A DNA stretch of 64,000 bases from Candidatus Gastranaerophilales bacterium (GCA_944323655.1 CALUTL010000003.1:1-64000), one strand, 5' to 3'. Counted from the stretch's first letter, positions 24,084 to 33,801 are shown. Notes: generated by a model from the sequence alone, not told the origin. Numbers and translations: made by a program.

Positions 24084-24785
24084 TTAAACAGCTGCTTTTA
24101 CGCGTCTTCTGTTTGCAAATCCGTTATTTAAAGCGTAGAGAACAGCTTGAGTTCTGTCATTTACTTGCAATTTTTGGAAAATATTGTTTACGTGAGTCTT
24201 AACCGTAGTTTCCGATATAAACAATTTTGCCGCAATACCCTTGTAGTTATTACCCTGTGTAAGAAGATCAAGAACTTCTTCTTCACGAGAGGTAAGGTAA
24301 GAAAGAAGATTTTCCTGAACAGCAGCATCGCTTTCGTTTTTGAAAGATCTTTGGAAATATTCAAAGAATCTTGAAGAAAGAGCTGACGGAAGATAGATTT
24401 TTCCTGCTGCAATTTCATCAATTGCGTAAATCAATTGAGCTGATGCCATAGTTTTCAAAACATAACCTTTTGCACCGAGCTTCATTGCTCTAAAAATCAA
24501 ATCCGCATCATCATATCCGCTTAGAGCAATAACTTTTGTATCGAGTTCAAGTTTTTCAATTTCCTGAATTGCTTGTAAACCATCTTTTTCAGGCATATTA
24601 ATATCCATCAAAACAACATCCGGACGATATTTTTTAATTAAATTAATAGCAATATTTGCGCTTGTAGTTGCACCAACAACATCATAACCGGTTTCCAAAC
24701 TGATTAACTCCTTAACCCCGCGCAAATGATCAGCATTGTCATCAACAAGCAATACTCTTAATTTTCTTTTGAACTCTCTCATCAT
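24084..24785 (-). CDS. NarL/FixJ-type response regulator
   Basis: The 233-residue protein has a receiver domain (LLVDDNADH near 12, phosphoacceptor Asp in VVLMDINMPEKDG near 60, ALSGYDD, KGYVLK) and a LuxR-type HTH (LTSREEEVLDLLTQGNNYKG near 168, then AAKLFISETTVKTHVNNIFQ). It should bind DNA when phosphorylated, probably by the soluble kinase downstream. Two adjacent ATGs occur; GGGGAAAG best fits the second (24782). Confidence 0.9.
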   Translation of the reverse strand: MMREFKRKLRVLLVDDNADHLRGVKELISLETGYDVVGATTSANIAINLIKKYRPDVVLMDINMPEKDGLQAIQEIEKLELDTKVIALSGYDDADLIFRAMKLGAKGYVLKTMASAQLIYAIDEIAAGKIYLPSALSSRFFEYFQRSFKNESDAAVQENLLSYLTSREEEVLDLLTQGNNYKGIAAKLFISETTVKTHVNNIFQKLQVNDRTQAVLYALNNGFANRRRVKAAV

Positions 24786-25052
24786 CTTTCCCCTTTATAA
24801 TTTTTTTATTATTGTTCTCTACACTATTCATACTACAACTTTCAAAGGGGTAAATTCATCCATGCCCCGATTGATATTGAAGTCATGGGGGTTGTAGAAA
24901 ATGTTCTAAACCTTTGGATTGATAAAATTCCTCAATCTCTTTATACATCATGCTTTGCGGCATGGTTGATGTTTTTGGTGTCAAAAATTTAACATAATCT
25001 TTTTGCTGTAAACCGATTATGGTATAATCATAAAAACAGAGGAGACAAACTG

Positions 25053-26138
25053 GTGGATATCGGATTATTTATTACAGGGTTTGTATTAGGCGGAATTGCG
25101 GTTTACGTTCCGATATTTTTATCAAAGAAGAACGAAAAACTTCATAATGATATGGTCTTAGAGCAAATGAAGCTTTATTTTGAAAACACCGCAAACAAAG
25201 TTTTTGCCGAAAACTCATCTAACTTCAGCGAACAAAGCAAAGAAAAACTTGAGGAATTTTTCAAACGGTTTAAAGACAAGATAGAAGATTTTGAAAGTCG
25301 CGCGGAAGCAAACTTCAAGAATGAAAACGAAAAACTGACACATTTTGACGCCAATCTTAAAAACTTTCTTGAAGCAGGACAAAAAATCTCTACAGACACA
25401 ACAAACCTCATAAACGTAATGAAATCGGACAACAAAACCGCAGGCAAATGGGGCGAAATTATATTAGAAAGAGTTTTGGCTGCTTCAGGCTTGAGATTAG
25501 GAGAAGAATTTAACACACAAAAAAGCACCTCCGAAGGAATACCCGACGCCGTAGTAAATCTTCCTGAAGGAAGGCACATATTTATTGACAGCAAAACTTC
25601 TTTTTCAAGCTGGTACGATTACGTAAACGCCACGGACGAGAGCGAAAAAGCCCTGCATCTTAAACAATTTACGGATTCTACAAAAGCACATATAAAAGGA
25701 CTTTCAAAGAGGGATTACTCAACAGACAAAACCTCTCCTGATTATGTTTTAATGTTTATTCCGATAGAGGGCTGTTATTCGATGATGTTTTGCGATGACT
25801 GCGCACTTTGGGATTTTGCTTGGAAAAACAACGTAATGCCGGTTTCGCCATCCACTCTTTTGGCTGCACTAAAAATTATCGAAGCATTCCACAAGGTTGA
25901 CAGACAAAACAAAAACATAATCGAAATGGCAAAACTTTGCGCAGAAGTTCACGACAAATTCGCAGGGCTTTTAGAGGACTTAAACAGCACCAGAAAAAAC
26001 TTCGACAACGCACTAAAGAAACTCAACGGCAACGGAAACATAATTTCAAAAATCGAAAAAATCGAAAAACTTGGCGCACCTGTAACAAAAGAGCTTCCTA
26101 AAATTGCAGATTACACAGAGGAAGAAGAAACTGTTTAA
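25053..26138 (+). CDS. rmuC: RmuC-family DNA recombination protein
   Basis: The 361-residue product has an N-terminal membrane helix (LFITGFVLGGIAVYVPIFLS), a coiled coil to about 130, then the RmuC nuclease-like core: KWGEIILERVLAASGL near 137, IPDAVVNLPEGRHIFIDSK, YVLMFIPIEG and TLLAALKIIEAF. RmuC limits inversions and repeat-mediated rearrangements in E. coli; its biochemical activity is predicted nuclease. Start is GTG behind GAGGAG. It overlaps pyrF tail to tail by four bases. Confidence 0.9.
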   Translation: MDIGLFITGFVLGGIAVYVPIFLSKKNEKLHNDMVLEQMKLYFENTANKVFAENSSNFSEQSKEKLEEFFKRFKDKIEDFESRAEANFKNENEKLTHFDANLKNFLEAGQKISTDTTNLINVMKSDNKTAGKWGEIILERVLAASGLRLGEEFNTQKSTSEGIPDAVVNLPEGRHIFIDSKTSFSSWYDYVNATDESEKALHLKQFTDSTKAHIKGLSKRDYSTDKTSPDYVLMFIPIEGCYSMMFCDDCALWDFAWKNNVMPVSPSTLLAALKIIEAFHKVDRQNKNIIEMAKLCAEVHDKFAGLLEDLNSTRKNFDNALKKLNGNGNIISKIEKIEKLGAPVTKELPKIADYTEEEETV

Positions 26139-26890
26139 ACAAGTGCTTCTTTATCGGCAAGTGCGGTTTCAATTTCATCAATAATCAATTTAACAGCGGC
26201 AATTTTGTCGTCTGATTTTGTGATGGGGCGCCCGATAACCATAAAATCAACACCTGACAAAATAGCCTTGCGCGGAGTGTCGACTCTCACCTGATCATCA
26301 ACCCCTGCCCAGGTCGGTCTTGTTGCAGGGCAAACAATTATAAAATCATCTCCGATTTGTCTTCTGATACGCTTTGCCTCATCAGCACTTGCAACAACCC
26401 CGTCAAGCCCGCAGTCTTTTGCGACTTGCGCAAGCTGCAATACGTAGTCTTCTATATTTTTATTTACACAAAGTTCTTCTGTCAGCGTTTTTTGTCCGAA
26501 GCTTGAAAGCAGAGTAACCCCTAAAATTACGGGCGGTTCTTTTTCAAGCCTTTTAGCGGCGGCATTTACGGCCTTTACAGCGGATGTAACCATTTTTGAG
26601 CCGCCTTGTATGTGAATATTAAAAAAATGGATGTTGTTTTTTACAAGATTGATACAGGTTTTTTGCACAGTGTTAGGTATATCGTGAAACTTTCCGTCAT
26701 AATAGCACTTTGCGCCAAGCTCCTCAATAAGCCTTACAGCCTCAAAACCGCAGTTTATAATAAGCGGAAGCCCGATTTTAAAATACCCGACATAATCCTT
26801 TAATTCTAAAACCAACTCTCTCACTTCATCAAGAGTATCAACGTCAAGTGCCAAAATAATTCTGTCTTTGGCGGAAGAAGGTTTCAACAT
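26135..26890 (-). CDS. pyrF: Orotidine 5'-phosphate decarboxylase
   Basis: PyrF converts OMP to UMP, the last step of de novo pyrimidine synthesis. The 251-residue product shows ILALDVDTLDE at 13, FKIGLPL, the catalytic YDGKFHDIPNTV near 65 (D-x-K-x-x-D), VTLLSSFGQ and the phosphate-binding VIGRPITKS near 225. GAGGTGGTG precedes ATG. It is monocistronic and convergent with rmuC. Confidence 0.95.
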   Translation of the reverse strand: MLKPSSAKDRIILALDVDTLDEVRELVLELKDYVGYFKIGLPLIINCGFEAVRLIEELGAKCYYDGKFHDIPNTVQKTCINLVKNNIHFFNIHIQGGSKMVTSAVKAVNAAAKRLEKEPPVILGVTLLSSFGQKTLTEELCVNKNIEDYVLQLAQVAKDCGLDGVVASADEAKRIRRQIGDDFIIVCPATRPTWAGVDDQVRVDTPRKAILSGVDFMVIGRPITKSDDKIAAVKLIIDEIETALADKEALV

Positions 26891-27085
26891 AACACCACCT
26901 CACAATACAAATGGATTTTATCATAAAAAAAAATAAAATCAATCCTTCTTAATGGCGATAACAGGATAATACAGGCATTATAAATAAAGGAAAATCGCCC
27001 GAGGTGAGCTCAGGCGAGAATTATAACAAATAGTTTATTAAAAAGCTTTAGTTATAAGATTTTTGAATTATTATTGAAAATTCCG

Positions 27086-27124
27086 AAAAAACAATCCCGA
27101 GCTAAAAAAGCAGGGGATTGTTTT
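27086..27124 (-). terminator. Rho-independent terminator after the prepilin gene
   Basis: AACAATCCC (27090-27098) pairs with GGGATTGTT (27114-27122), and on the minus strand six T residues follow. It lies 34 bases beyond the prepilin stop. The remaining sequence toward pyrF holds only a short TCGCC/GGCGA hairpin near 27000. Confidence 0.85.
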
Positions 27125-27157
27125 CAAATTTATCCTTGAGAGAAAATCCCTCTAAAA

Positions 27158-27985
27158 TTATTTGTTATAAAGAACTGCTCTTGCAGCGGCTGATGCCGGA
27201 ATAACTGATTGGTTGTACATAGCAATCGGATAAATGTCTGTCGGGTTTGATACAGTACAAGTAAAATCGTCAGAACCATCAGGTCTTCCTTGTGCATTTG
27301 CACCACCAGCGCCATCGCACTGTACAACACGGTTAGGAGCTTTTTGTCCGTTTACATCAATAAAGCCAAAGCAATAGCTATCAGAAGCTACACCGATACC
27401 TGTATCAGATTGTTGGCAAGTTGATTGTGTGTTATCAAAAATAAATGATATACCATCATTCATCATAATAATTGTTGCATCATCATCCCAGGTACCACTT
27501 ACAGTTAAACCTGGATAATTGTTTGCACATCCAGTTTTACAATGATTGCCTTTATATGTAGTGCGATCACTTGCATCTGTATCGCTTACTATAAGCCATT
27601 GATTAGCATTTCCTGCCTCTGCGTTAAAATCTGAACCGGCTGCTGTTCTTACTATATTTAAACGGTTGCTGAACAAGTCGTACAATGATTGAGCACCTCC
27701 AAGTGTGGTGGCAGGTGTTGTTGATCCATCAGTGCCGGTACTTTCTGCGGCTGTATTTGTACCAGCTACAACTTGTGATAAATCATAGTCATTAAGCGCA
27801 ATGTTCATTACAACAGCCTGAGAAAGAACTGTTAGAGATTTCTTAAACGCTGTTTTGTACTGTGCGCCTTGTGTTGAGTTAATCAATGTTGGCATTGTCA
27901 TTGCCGCTACAACACCAATAATACCAAGGGTAATCAACACCTCGGCAAGGGTGAAACCACCCATACCAATAGTTTTCTTTAACAT
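27158..27985 (-). CDS. Type IV prepilin-like protein
   Basis: The 275-residue product has a classical prepilin leader: MLKKTIGMGG then FTLAEVLITLGIIGVVAAMT, with cleavage after the second Gly and Glu at +5. The globular part is rich in G/S/T/N, has cysteines that could pair, and carries a GFIDVNGQKAPN segment like the calcium/DxNGxKxPN motif of many pilins. Its promoter lies under a large inverted repeat shared with a divergent XRE regulator. It may form a pilus for adhesion or DNA uptake; comEC lies nearby. Confidence 0.9.
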   Translation of the reverse strand: MLKKTIGMGGFTLAEVLITLGIIGVVAAMTMPTLINSTQGAQYKTAFKKSLTVLSQAVVMNIALNDYDLSQVVAGTNTAAESTGTDGSTTPATTLGGAQSLYDLFSNRLNIVRTAAGSDFNAEAGNANQWLIVSDTDASDRTTYKGNHCKTGCANNYPGLTVSGTWDDDATIIMMNDGISFIFDNTQSTCQQSDTGIGVASDSYCFGFIDVNGQKAPNRVVQCDGAGGANAQGRPDGSDDFTCTVSNPTDIYPIAMYNQSVIPASAAARAVLYNK

Positions 27986-28019
27986 TTGTAAATACCTCCA
28001 TAATATAAGTTACATGTTT

Positions 28020-28066
28020 ATAATAACATATCTATATCAATTTGTCAATATAATTGATATAGATAT
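28020..28066 (-). promoter_or_regulatory. Prepilin promoter with 15-bp-arm inverted-repeat operator
   Basis: On the minus strand, TTGACA (28043-28048) and TATTAT (28020-28025) are 17 bases apart. A perfect inverted repeat with 15-base arms (28028-28042 and 28052-28066, spacer 9) covers the -35 box and the spacer. The divergent XRE gene starts at 28115. The layout suggests an XRE operator shutting off pilin and possibly its own transcription; the binding protein is inferred. Confidence 0.65.
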
Positions 28067-28114
28067 CATTATTCAGCCGGATTAAATAGTTAAACTTTTC
28101 ATAAAGGGGGAAAG

Positions 28115-28429
28115 GTGGATAAAGTCTTACTCGGCAAACAACTCAGGCAAATCCGCATCGAAAAAGGGCTTTCTCAAGAAAAGCTCTCCGAATTGGTGTT
28201 CATTTCGCCAAGACAAATGTGCCTTATTGAAAACGGCAACTCTTACCCCTCACTTGATACTTTTGTCAGAATCGCCGAAATCCTTGAAATTGATATCAAC
28301 AAGTTCTTCAGCATAAATTCCTCTGAAAATGATAACATCAGAACTTCTATTATTGATATGGTTAAGGGGCTTGACAGAAAAAAGCTTCCGCTTTTAAAGG
28401 ATATTATCGTCGCTGTTGACTGCCATTGA
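28115..28429 (+). CDS. XRE-family transcriptional regulator
   Basis: The 104-residue product begins with a Cro/C1-type HTH (LGKQLRQIRIEKGLSQEKLS, then ELVFISPRQMCLIENG and PSLDTFVRIAEILEI, residues 5-60) followed by a short helical tail. Start is GTG behind AAAGGGGGAAAG. It is divergent from the prepilin gene across an inverted repeat, which is its probable binding site, and convergent with comEC. Confidence 0.85.
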   Translation: MDKVLLGKQLRQIRIEKGLSQEKLSELVFISPRQMCLIENGNSYPSLDTFVRIAEILEIDINKFFSINSSENDNIRTSIIDMVKGLDRKKLPLLKDIIVAVDCH

Positions 28430-28451
28430 TTTTGCCCTGAATAACAAAAAG

Positions 28452-30842
28452 CTAATTCGCCTGAAATTGTGAAATCATTTCATAGCGCTTTGTGTTTGAG
28501 TTGAAGGTATATGTTTCATAGTTTGAGCCGTCTGTTGTTATTTTTATTGAATTGTCTTTATCTGTTCTGTATATTTCCGTCGGGCTTAGAATATCAAGAG
28601 TGCCTTTATTCGGGTGTCCGTAATTGTTTTTGCCGGTCGAAATTATTGAAACTTCACAGCCTAAGCGGTTTAAATATTCTTTATTCATAACGTTTGCCGC
28701 ACCGTGGTGTCCGACCTTTAGAACTTCAACATTATCAGGCAGCTTATCCGCAATCCGCCCCAAAGCCGTCAATCCTGCATCACCCATAAATAACATATCA
28801 AAATCCTTGTAACTTAACAGGGTTATCACTGAACTTTCGTTGTCGGAATCATAGGTTTTAATAAAGCTTCTAAGCGTAAAATCCGGTTCTTCATAAACAA
28901 TTTTCCCGTCTTTAGCCTTCGATACGGGTGTTTTTGTTTCTTCTGCCGTTTTATAAATTGCTTGTGCTATCCGAGCCTTGTCTGTCAGAGAATTTGTCAG
29001 AATATTTTTAACTTTCATATTCTTTGTAATTTCAGACGCGCCTCCTGCGTGGTCTATATCAAAATGAGTTACGACCATTAATTCAAGATTTTTAATACCT
29101 CTGTCTTTCAGGTATTTTCTGATTATAAATTCAGCCTGCGGCTTTGAACCTTTATAGCCCGTCTTTGCAGTATCAATCAAAATATATTTTTCATCTGGAG
29201 TTTTGACAAGAAAAGCATCCGCATTACCGACATCAAATGCTATAACATCAAGCTTGCCGTCAGGAATCCTAATCCACAATCCGAAAAATAAAACAACTAA
29301 CCCGCCCAAAATCGCCAGATGACGTTTTGTAAAACCTTCTTTTATCATTAAAGTCGCCAAAAGCACCGCCGTATAATAAACAAAAACCTGCAATAATGAC
29401 GGATGCGGAGTTTCAATAAGAGAATTTGGAAGCGTTGCAAAAAAGTTTGAAATCCAGACAAGCGCCGTCAACATAAAATTCAAAATAAAATCAAAAATTC
29501 CGCAAACAAAATTCGCTATCGGAGAAATTATCGACAAAACAGACGACACAAATCCGCCAAAACTTATTACCGATAAAAACGGCATTATCGAAACATTTGC
29601 AAAGAAAGAATACGTGCTTATCGTATTAAAATAAAACATCTGAAGCGGAATTACCCAAATTTGCGCAACAATCGGAACTAAAAGTGCGCCGAGAATTTTA
29701 TAAACAATATTGTTTCCCTCAAAACGCTTCATAATAACATCCGCCGTACAAACTATCCCGAAAGTTACAAGAAATGAAAGCTGAAATCCGACATCATTCA
29801 GAAAAGCAGGGTTGTACAAAAGCATCAAAAACGCAACAAACGATAAAAGAGAAATACTATGCGAATCCCTGTCGATAAGTTTGCCCGCCAACACAAACAA
29901 CAGCATTAATGCGGCTCTGATTACGGATGCGCCCAGTCCTGTCATTAATGTATAAAGAACTATAATTCCCATACCGCTTATGACTCGGGGTTTATATGGA
30001 ACTTTCAAAAGCGACAATATATAAAACCAAAATCCGTATATGAATGCCACGTTCATTCCGGATGCAGCTAAAATATGAAGTAAACCTGAGTTTGTAAAAC
30101 TGTCCTTTATATAATCAGGAGGCGATACCGCATCATCACCGAATACCACTCCGCCTAAAATTTCAAGATTCGGACTTTTTAAATATTTTGCGTGAGTTTT
30201 TAAAATCCTGTTTCTGACATTATTAAGCTTTTGCATAAACCTCCATTTTAGAGGAAGTTCTGACGGAATATATTCGCAATTCGAGGTTTCTGCGTAAACT
30301 ATCGTGAATACGTCAAAATTTCTCAAATATTTACCGTAATCAAACTGTGACGGGTTTGTGGCACTAAATGGAAGCCTTAAATTCCCGTTGATTTTATAAA
30401 TATTCCCAACATTAAACATTGAAAAATCGTTGTTTTCATCCGAAATATTTACAAAAGTCTTACCCTCAAAATCTTTTCCGTTTACCTTCTCAACCGCCAG
30501 AAAAAACTTAGTTTTCCCGCTCATTCCGCTGTTCGGAATTGAAATTACACGCCCAGTAATCTCAAGATTTGCAGGCGCAAGCTTAGACAATTTATCAGAG
30601 TTATCTATCCTGAAATAAGCACTGAAAAATCCTAAGTAAAATACCATTAACCAAACTAACAAAAACCTGAATGAAAGCTTTGTTTTTAAAATAATTATTA
30701 TCGCAAATATCGTATATAAAATTCCGAAAACAAGCTCGCAATTATTGAAATATGAAGCAATTCCCACAATAAACGATAATGAAGTTATAAGCATTATCGT
30801 GTTTTTCTTTTCAAGCGAAGACTTTATAAAATCCCTTATCAT
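28452..30842 (-). CDS. comEC: ComEC/Rec2 DNA-uptake channel
   Basis: The 796-residue product has the ComEC order. Two N-terminal membrane helices precede a DUF4131-like domain (ITGRVISIPNSGMSGKTKFF near 95). The competence membrane domain follows (GLLHILAASGMNVAFIYGF near 250, GLGASVIRAALM). A C-terminal metallo-beta-lactamase domain comes last (FDVGNADAFLVKTPDEKYIL near 547, VVTHFDIDHAGGAS, FMGDAG, KVGHHG). In competent bacteria it carries single-stranded DNA across the inner membrane. It is the last gene of an operon from 33779 downward. ComEA is not seen here. Confidence 0.95.
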   Translation of the reverse strand: MIRDFIKSSLEKKNTIMLITSLSFIVGIASYFNNCELVFGILYTIFAIIIILKTKLSFRFLLVWLMVFYLGFFSAYFRIDNSDKLSKLAPANLEITGRVISIPNSGMSGKTKFFLAVEKVNGKDFEGKTFVNISDENNDFSMFNVGNIYKINGNLRLPFSATNPSQFDYGKYLRNFDVFTIVYAETSNCEYIPSELPLKWRFMQKLNNVRNRILKTHAKYLKSPNLEILGGVVFGDDAVSPPDYIKDSFTNSGLLHILAASGMNVAFIYGFWFYILSLLKVPYKPRVISGMGIIVLYTLMTGLGASVIRAALMLLFVLAGKLIDRDSHSISLLSFVAFLMLLYNPAFLNDVGFQLSFLVTFGIVCTADVIMKRFEGNNIVYKILGALLVPIVAQIWVIPLQMFYFNTISTYSFFANVSIMPFLSVISFGGFVSSVLSIISPIANFVCGIFDFILNFMLTALVWISNFFATLPNSLIETPHPSLLQVFVYYTAVLLATLMIKEGFTKRHLAILGGLVVLFFGLWIRIPDGKLDVIAFDVGNADAFLVKTPDEKYILIDTAKTGYKGSKPQAEFIIRKYLKDRGIKNLELMVVTHFDIDHAGGASEITKNMKVKNILTNSLTDKARIAQAIYKTAEETKTPVSKAKDGKIVYEEPDFTLRSFIKTYDSDNESSVITLLSYKDFDMLFMGDAGLTALGRIADKLPDNVEVLKVGHHGAANVMNKEYLNRLGCEVSIISTGKNNYGHPNKGTLDILSPTEIYRTDKDNSIKITTDGSNYETYTFNSNTKRYEMISQFQAN

Positions 30843-30880
30843 AAATCAATTTTAAAAAATCAATACCAAAAGTCCAGAAT

Positions 30881-32800
30881 TTATTTTTTGCGGAAAAACC
30901 AGCCTTTTTTCTTCTGCTGAATCTGTGGTGCAGGTTTTGTTACCTGAGTTTGAGGCTGAACAGTCGTTTCTATTCTTCTTAAACGAGTCGGAGATTTTTC
31001 GTCTTTTTCATTAAATACACGCTTTGAAAGGGTTTCAATATAACGATCATCAAGGTGTGCGTAATCAAATAAAATAACCCCGTTTGCATTAATTTTTCTT
31101 GTTTCGTGAATTTCTCTGATTAAATCTTCTTCACTACCGCCCATAAATGTTACGAACAACCCCGCAAACAAGTCCGTTGCTGGAAGTTTTGCTTTCATTA
31201 CATTTGTGACTAGTGCATTCAAAGTTTTGGCATTACAAGTCAAAAACAAAGGTGTGAAACCGTTTACATATCCTTTTTCACTCCAAGATTTCCAATCTTG
31301 CTGTTTATTGGTTAGGGCAGACAATCGATCAGGAAATATTACTGCACTTATATAAACACCTTTTTCTCTGCCTAAAGCCCCAACTTTGCTTACAAAATGA
31401 GTAATCTTATTACGTCTGTATTCACTCCATTTAAGCCAAAGAGGATCATTTATTGAAATATCTACAGGATCTTTACCGTATATAGTTTTAAATTCATTCC
31501 TTGCAAAATCCGTATACCCCCAAGAATTAGGCTCATTAACCGAAACAGCCTGAGGATATCTTATGTAATCAAGGTTTATACCATCGACTTTATATTCTTT
31601 TATAATCTCTGTAATCAACTCCAGTAAAAAATCTTGAACTTCGGGATTAGCTGGATCTATAAAAAATCCGTTATGCTCCGAAATTGAAGGAGTAGGAGCT
31701 GCTATATTATAATTTCTTTTGGTTTTATTTGCCCATTCCGGCTTTACAGCAAGAATATTCCCCGGATTCACCTCCGGACGCTGGATTCCTACATAAAAAG
31801 TTTCAAACCATATATGAACCTTTATATCATTTCTGTGAGCGTATTTTATCCATGCCCGAAGCGGATCAAAACCTGCAAACTTTTCATTCTGCTTTACAAA
31901 ACCGTATTTTTCCATTGTTTTGCTCGGGAATATTGTCCTGCCATGGAAATAAGTTTCAATAAAAATGTTGTCTATTCCGGCTTTTTTTATTCGCTCGACG
32001 GAATTTGCAATATCTCTTTCACTCGTTTCTGTCGGACGTACCCAGACTCCTTTGAATTCATTGTTTTTATACGGAACAACACTTTTTAATGCTGTGTTTG
32101 CTGATTTAATGGCTTTTTCTGAGTATTCTTTTGAATTTTCAGCATTGTGCCCTGCTTTTTTCAAATATTCCTGAGCTTCTTTTATGTATTCGTTCGGAAC
32201 TGTAAAATCATAATCAGCACTGCTTGCTTTATAATAATCAACCATGGCTTTCGCTTCATCTATTTTTCTTGCTGCTTCAAAAAGATAACTTTCTGATGTT
32301 GTATATACGTACAATGTGTTTGAAACTGCATCTATATAAACCTTCGTTCCTATTTTTATGTTTTTATTTATCCAATTTTTAGCAACACCATGACCGCTTA
32401 TAACAAGACCGTTTTTCGGTATAAAAGAATCCGCTCCGCTTAATTCAGTTACCGTATTATCTTCTACTATTGCCTCTGCTCCGAATTCGTTCGTACCTGT
32501 CCTGATTGCATAGCCGCCTGTATATACGACAAGCTGATTTGTTCCTCTTACCCCGGGCAGATAATTACCAGCCTGATTTGTCGTTACAGTCGGATTTACG
32601 GAATTTATTTTTATTGAGGCTTCATTAAATATTTTTTCATTCTTTTTCGGTTTGTATGGCTGATATACTAGAAAATTATTAATTGCATACATATCTGATA
32701 CAGATGTTTCCGTATCAAGAGAAAGCGACTCTCCGGCATTTACATTACATGCTGAAAATATTATAATTATTAGTAGTATCAATATTTTTTTTAATATCAT
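30881..32800 (-). CDS. GHL10-type glycoside hydrolase-like exported protein
   Basis: The 639-residue product starts with a signal peptide that could be a lipoprotein signal (IIIFSAC). After a phosphodiester/AMIN-like N-terminal region, residues 250-560 match the GHL10/DUF187 TIM barrel: EFKGVWVRPTETSERDIANS, VHIWFETFYVG, FFIDPANPEV, VDGINLDYIRYP and VILFDYAHLDD. Members are predicted glycosidases acting on cell-surface polymers. The C-terminus is proline/glutamine-rich and basic. Three bases separate it from the TPR gene upstream; comEC follows. Confidence 0.8.
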   Translation of the reverse strand: MILKKILILLIIIIFSACNVNAGESLSLDTETSVSDMYAINNFLVYQPYKPKKNEKIFNEASIKINSVNPTVTTNQAGNYLPGVRGTNQLVVYTGGYAIRTGTNEFGAEAIVEDNTVTELSGADSFIPKNGLVISGHGVAKNWINKNIKIGTKVYIDAVSNTLYVYTTSESYLFEAARKIDEAKAMVDYYKASSADYDFTVPNEYIKEAQEYLKKAGHNAENSKEYSEKAIKSANTALKSVVPYKNNEFKGVWVRPTETSERDIANSVERIKKAGIDNIFIETYFHGRTIFPSKTMEKYGFVKQNEKFAGFDPLRAWIKYAHRNDIKVHIWFETFYVGIQRPEVNPGNILAVKPEWANKTKRNYNIAAPTPSISEHNGFFIDPANPEVQDFLLELITEIIKEYKVDGINLDYIRYPQAVSVNEPNSWGYTDFARNEFKTIYGKDPVDISINDPLWLKWSEYRRNKITHFVSKVGALGREKGVYISAVIFPDRLSALTNKQQDWKSWSEKGYVNGFTPLFLTCNAKTLNALVTNVMKAKLPATDLFAGLFVTFMGGSEEDLIREIHETRKINANGVILFDYAHLDDRYIETLSKRVFNEKDEKSPTRLRRIETTVQPQTQVTKPAPQIQQKKKGWFFRKK

Positions 32801-32803
32801 CGT

Positions 32804-33466
32804 TTACTCCCTGATACGGTAATAATATTCATGATCTTCGTAATTCAACGCATTTAAGGATTCTATTTTATCAACCAAATTTCCTGCGCCGGGGTCTATT
32901 TTGTATGAATCTTCGTAATATTTTTTTGCCTTTGAGATATCCCCCAATTTTTCATATAACTCTGCCAATTTTAAATTTGTTATGTAATTATCTTTATAAC
33001 CATTATTATAGGCAGTTAAATAATATTTTAATGCTTTATGATATCTGCCTCTTTTTGTATTATACTCTGCAAAATAAAAATTTGTATACGGGTTTCGCTT
33101 ATCTAAATTAAATGCTTGATTATAATAACTTTTTGCCAGAACATCATTTCCCCTTTCATCATTAATCCTTGCCAATTGAACATATGAATAATAATCCGCA
33201 GGATATACTTGTGAAAGCATGTAATATTTTTGCATTGCTGTCTGATAATGCTTTTCTTGTTCCGCTTTTGTCGGACTGTCATAGCCTTTTACAAAATATT
33301 CATCACCTTCTTTGCGCAATTTTTCTCCGCTTAAGGAAGAATAATCAACCATGAAATTTCCATACTTTGAATATCCGCTATCTGATGCTAAAGACGGCGG
33401 ATATTCTAAAAACATTAATACCAATAGCAGAGGAAAACTTATTCTTAACCAATTTCTACAATGCAT
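32804..33466 (-). CDS. Exported TPR-repeat protein
   Basis: The 220-residue product has an N-terminal membrane/signal segment (LRISFPLLLVLMFLEYPPSLA) and about four TPR units (AMQKYYMLSQVYPADYYSYV near 78, LAKSYYNQAFNLDKRNP near 113, YHKALKYYLTAYNNGYKDNY near 145, ISKAKKYYEDSYKIDP near 180). TPR proteins mediate protein contacts. It overlaps the upstream 107-residue gene by 11 bases and lies directly before the glycosidase-like gene, suggesting an envelope complex. Confidence 0.8.
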   Translation of the reverse strand: MHCRNWLRISFPLLLVLMFLEYPPSLASDSGYSKYGNFMVDYSSLSGEKLRKEGDEYFVKGYDSPTKAEQEKHYQTAMQKYYMLSQVYPADYYSYVQLARINDERGNDVLAKSYYNQAFNLDKRNPYTNFYFAEYNTKRGRYHKALKYYLTAYNNGYKDNYITNLKLAELYEKLGDISKAKKYYEDSYKIDPGAGNLVDKIESLNALNYEDHEYYYRIRE

Positions 33467-33779
33467 CTACACTCGGGTTAAATTTGATATCTCCGCGCAT
33501 AAAGTTTCCTTTGTCATAAGCAGGATCAATATACAAAAAGAATTTATCCACCCATTTGTAGATAACTGATCTGTTCTCATATTTCCTATCAACAGGCAAT
33601 ATCGTTTTGTCACCGGATACTGCGCCTTTGCTAAGCTCTACAATATCAGCAGTAGCATTTGAATGCCCGTGGTTAATAAGATATTCACGGGAACTTGCAT
33701 CTTCCGCTGAAAGCTGTGCGAATACAGGCAATACTGCCATTGCAAGAACACCTGTTAGAAGTAAAATTTTTGTTTTCAT
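33456..33779 (-). CDS. Small exported hypothetical protein, 107 aa
   Basis: A signal peptide (MKTKILLLTGVLAMAVLPVFA, cleavage about 21) is followed by an 85-residue periplasmic domain with no recognised family (SREYLINHGHSNATADIVEL, then WVDKFFLYIDP). GAGGTGG precedes ATG. It is first in the operon with the TPR protein, GHL10-like protein and ComEC. Confidence 0.75.
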   Translation of the reverse strand: MKTKILLLTGVLAMAVLPVFAQLSAEDASSREYLINHGHSNATADIVELSKGAVSGDKTILPVDRKYENRSVIYKWVDKFFLYIDPAYDKGNFMRGDIKFNPSVDAL

Positions 33780-33801
33780 AAGTCCACCTCTGTATATTCA
33801 G

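Noticed and set aside
24860-24990. Minus-strand open stretch upstream of rmuC giving a plausible short peptide (MMYKEIEEFYQSKGLEHFL)
   Set aside because: There is no start codon with a ribosome binding site and the frame continues into the rmuC coding region, so it may be a relic or chance.
26997-27018. Short TCGCC/GGCGA hairpin with TGAGCTCA inside, between prepilin and pyrF
   Set aside because: The stem is only five pairs, and a much stronger terminator already follows the prepilin gene.
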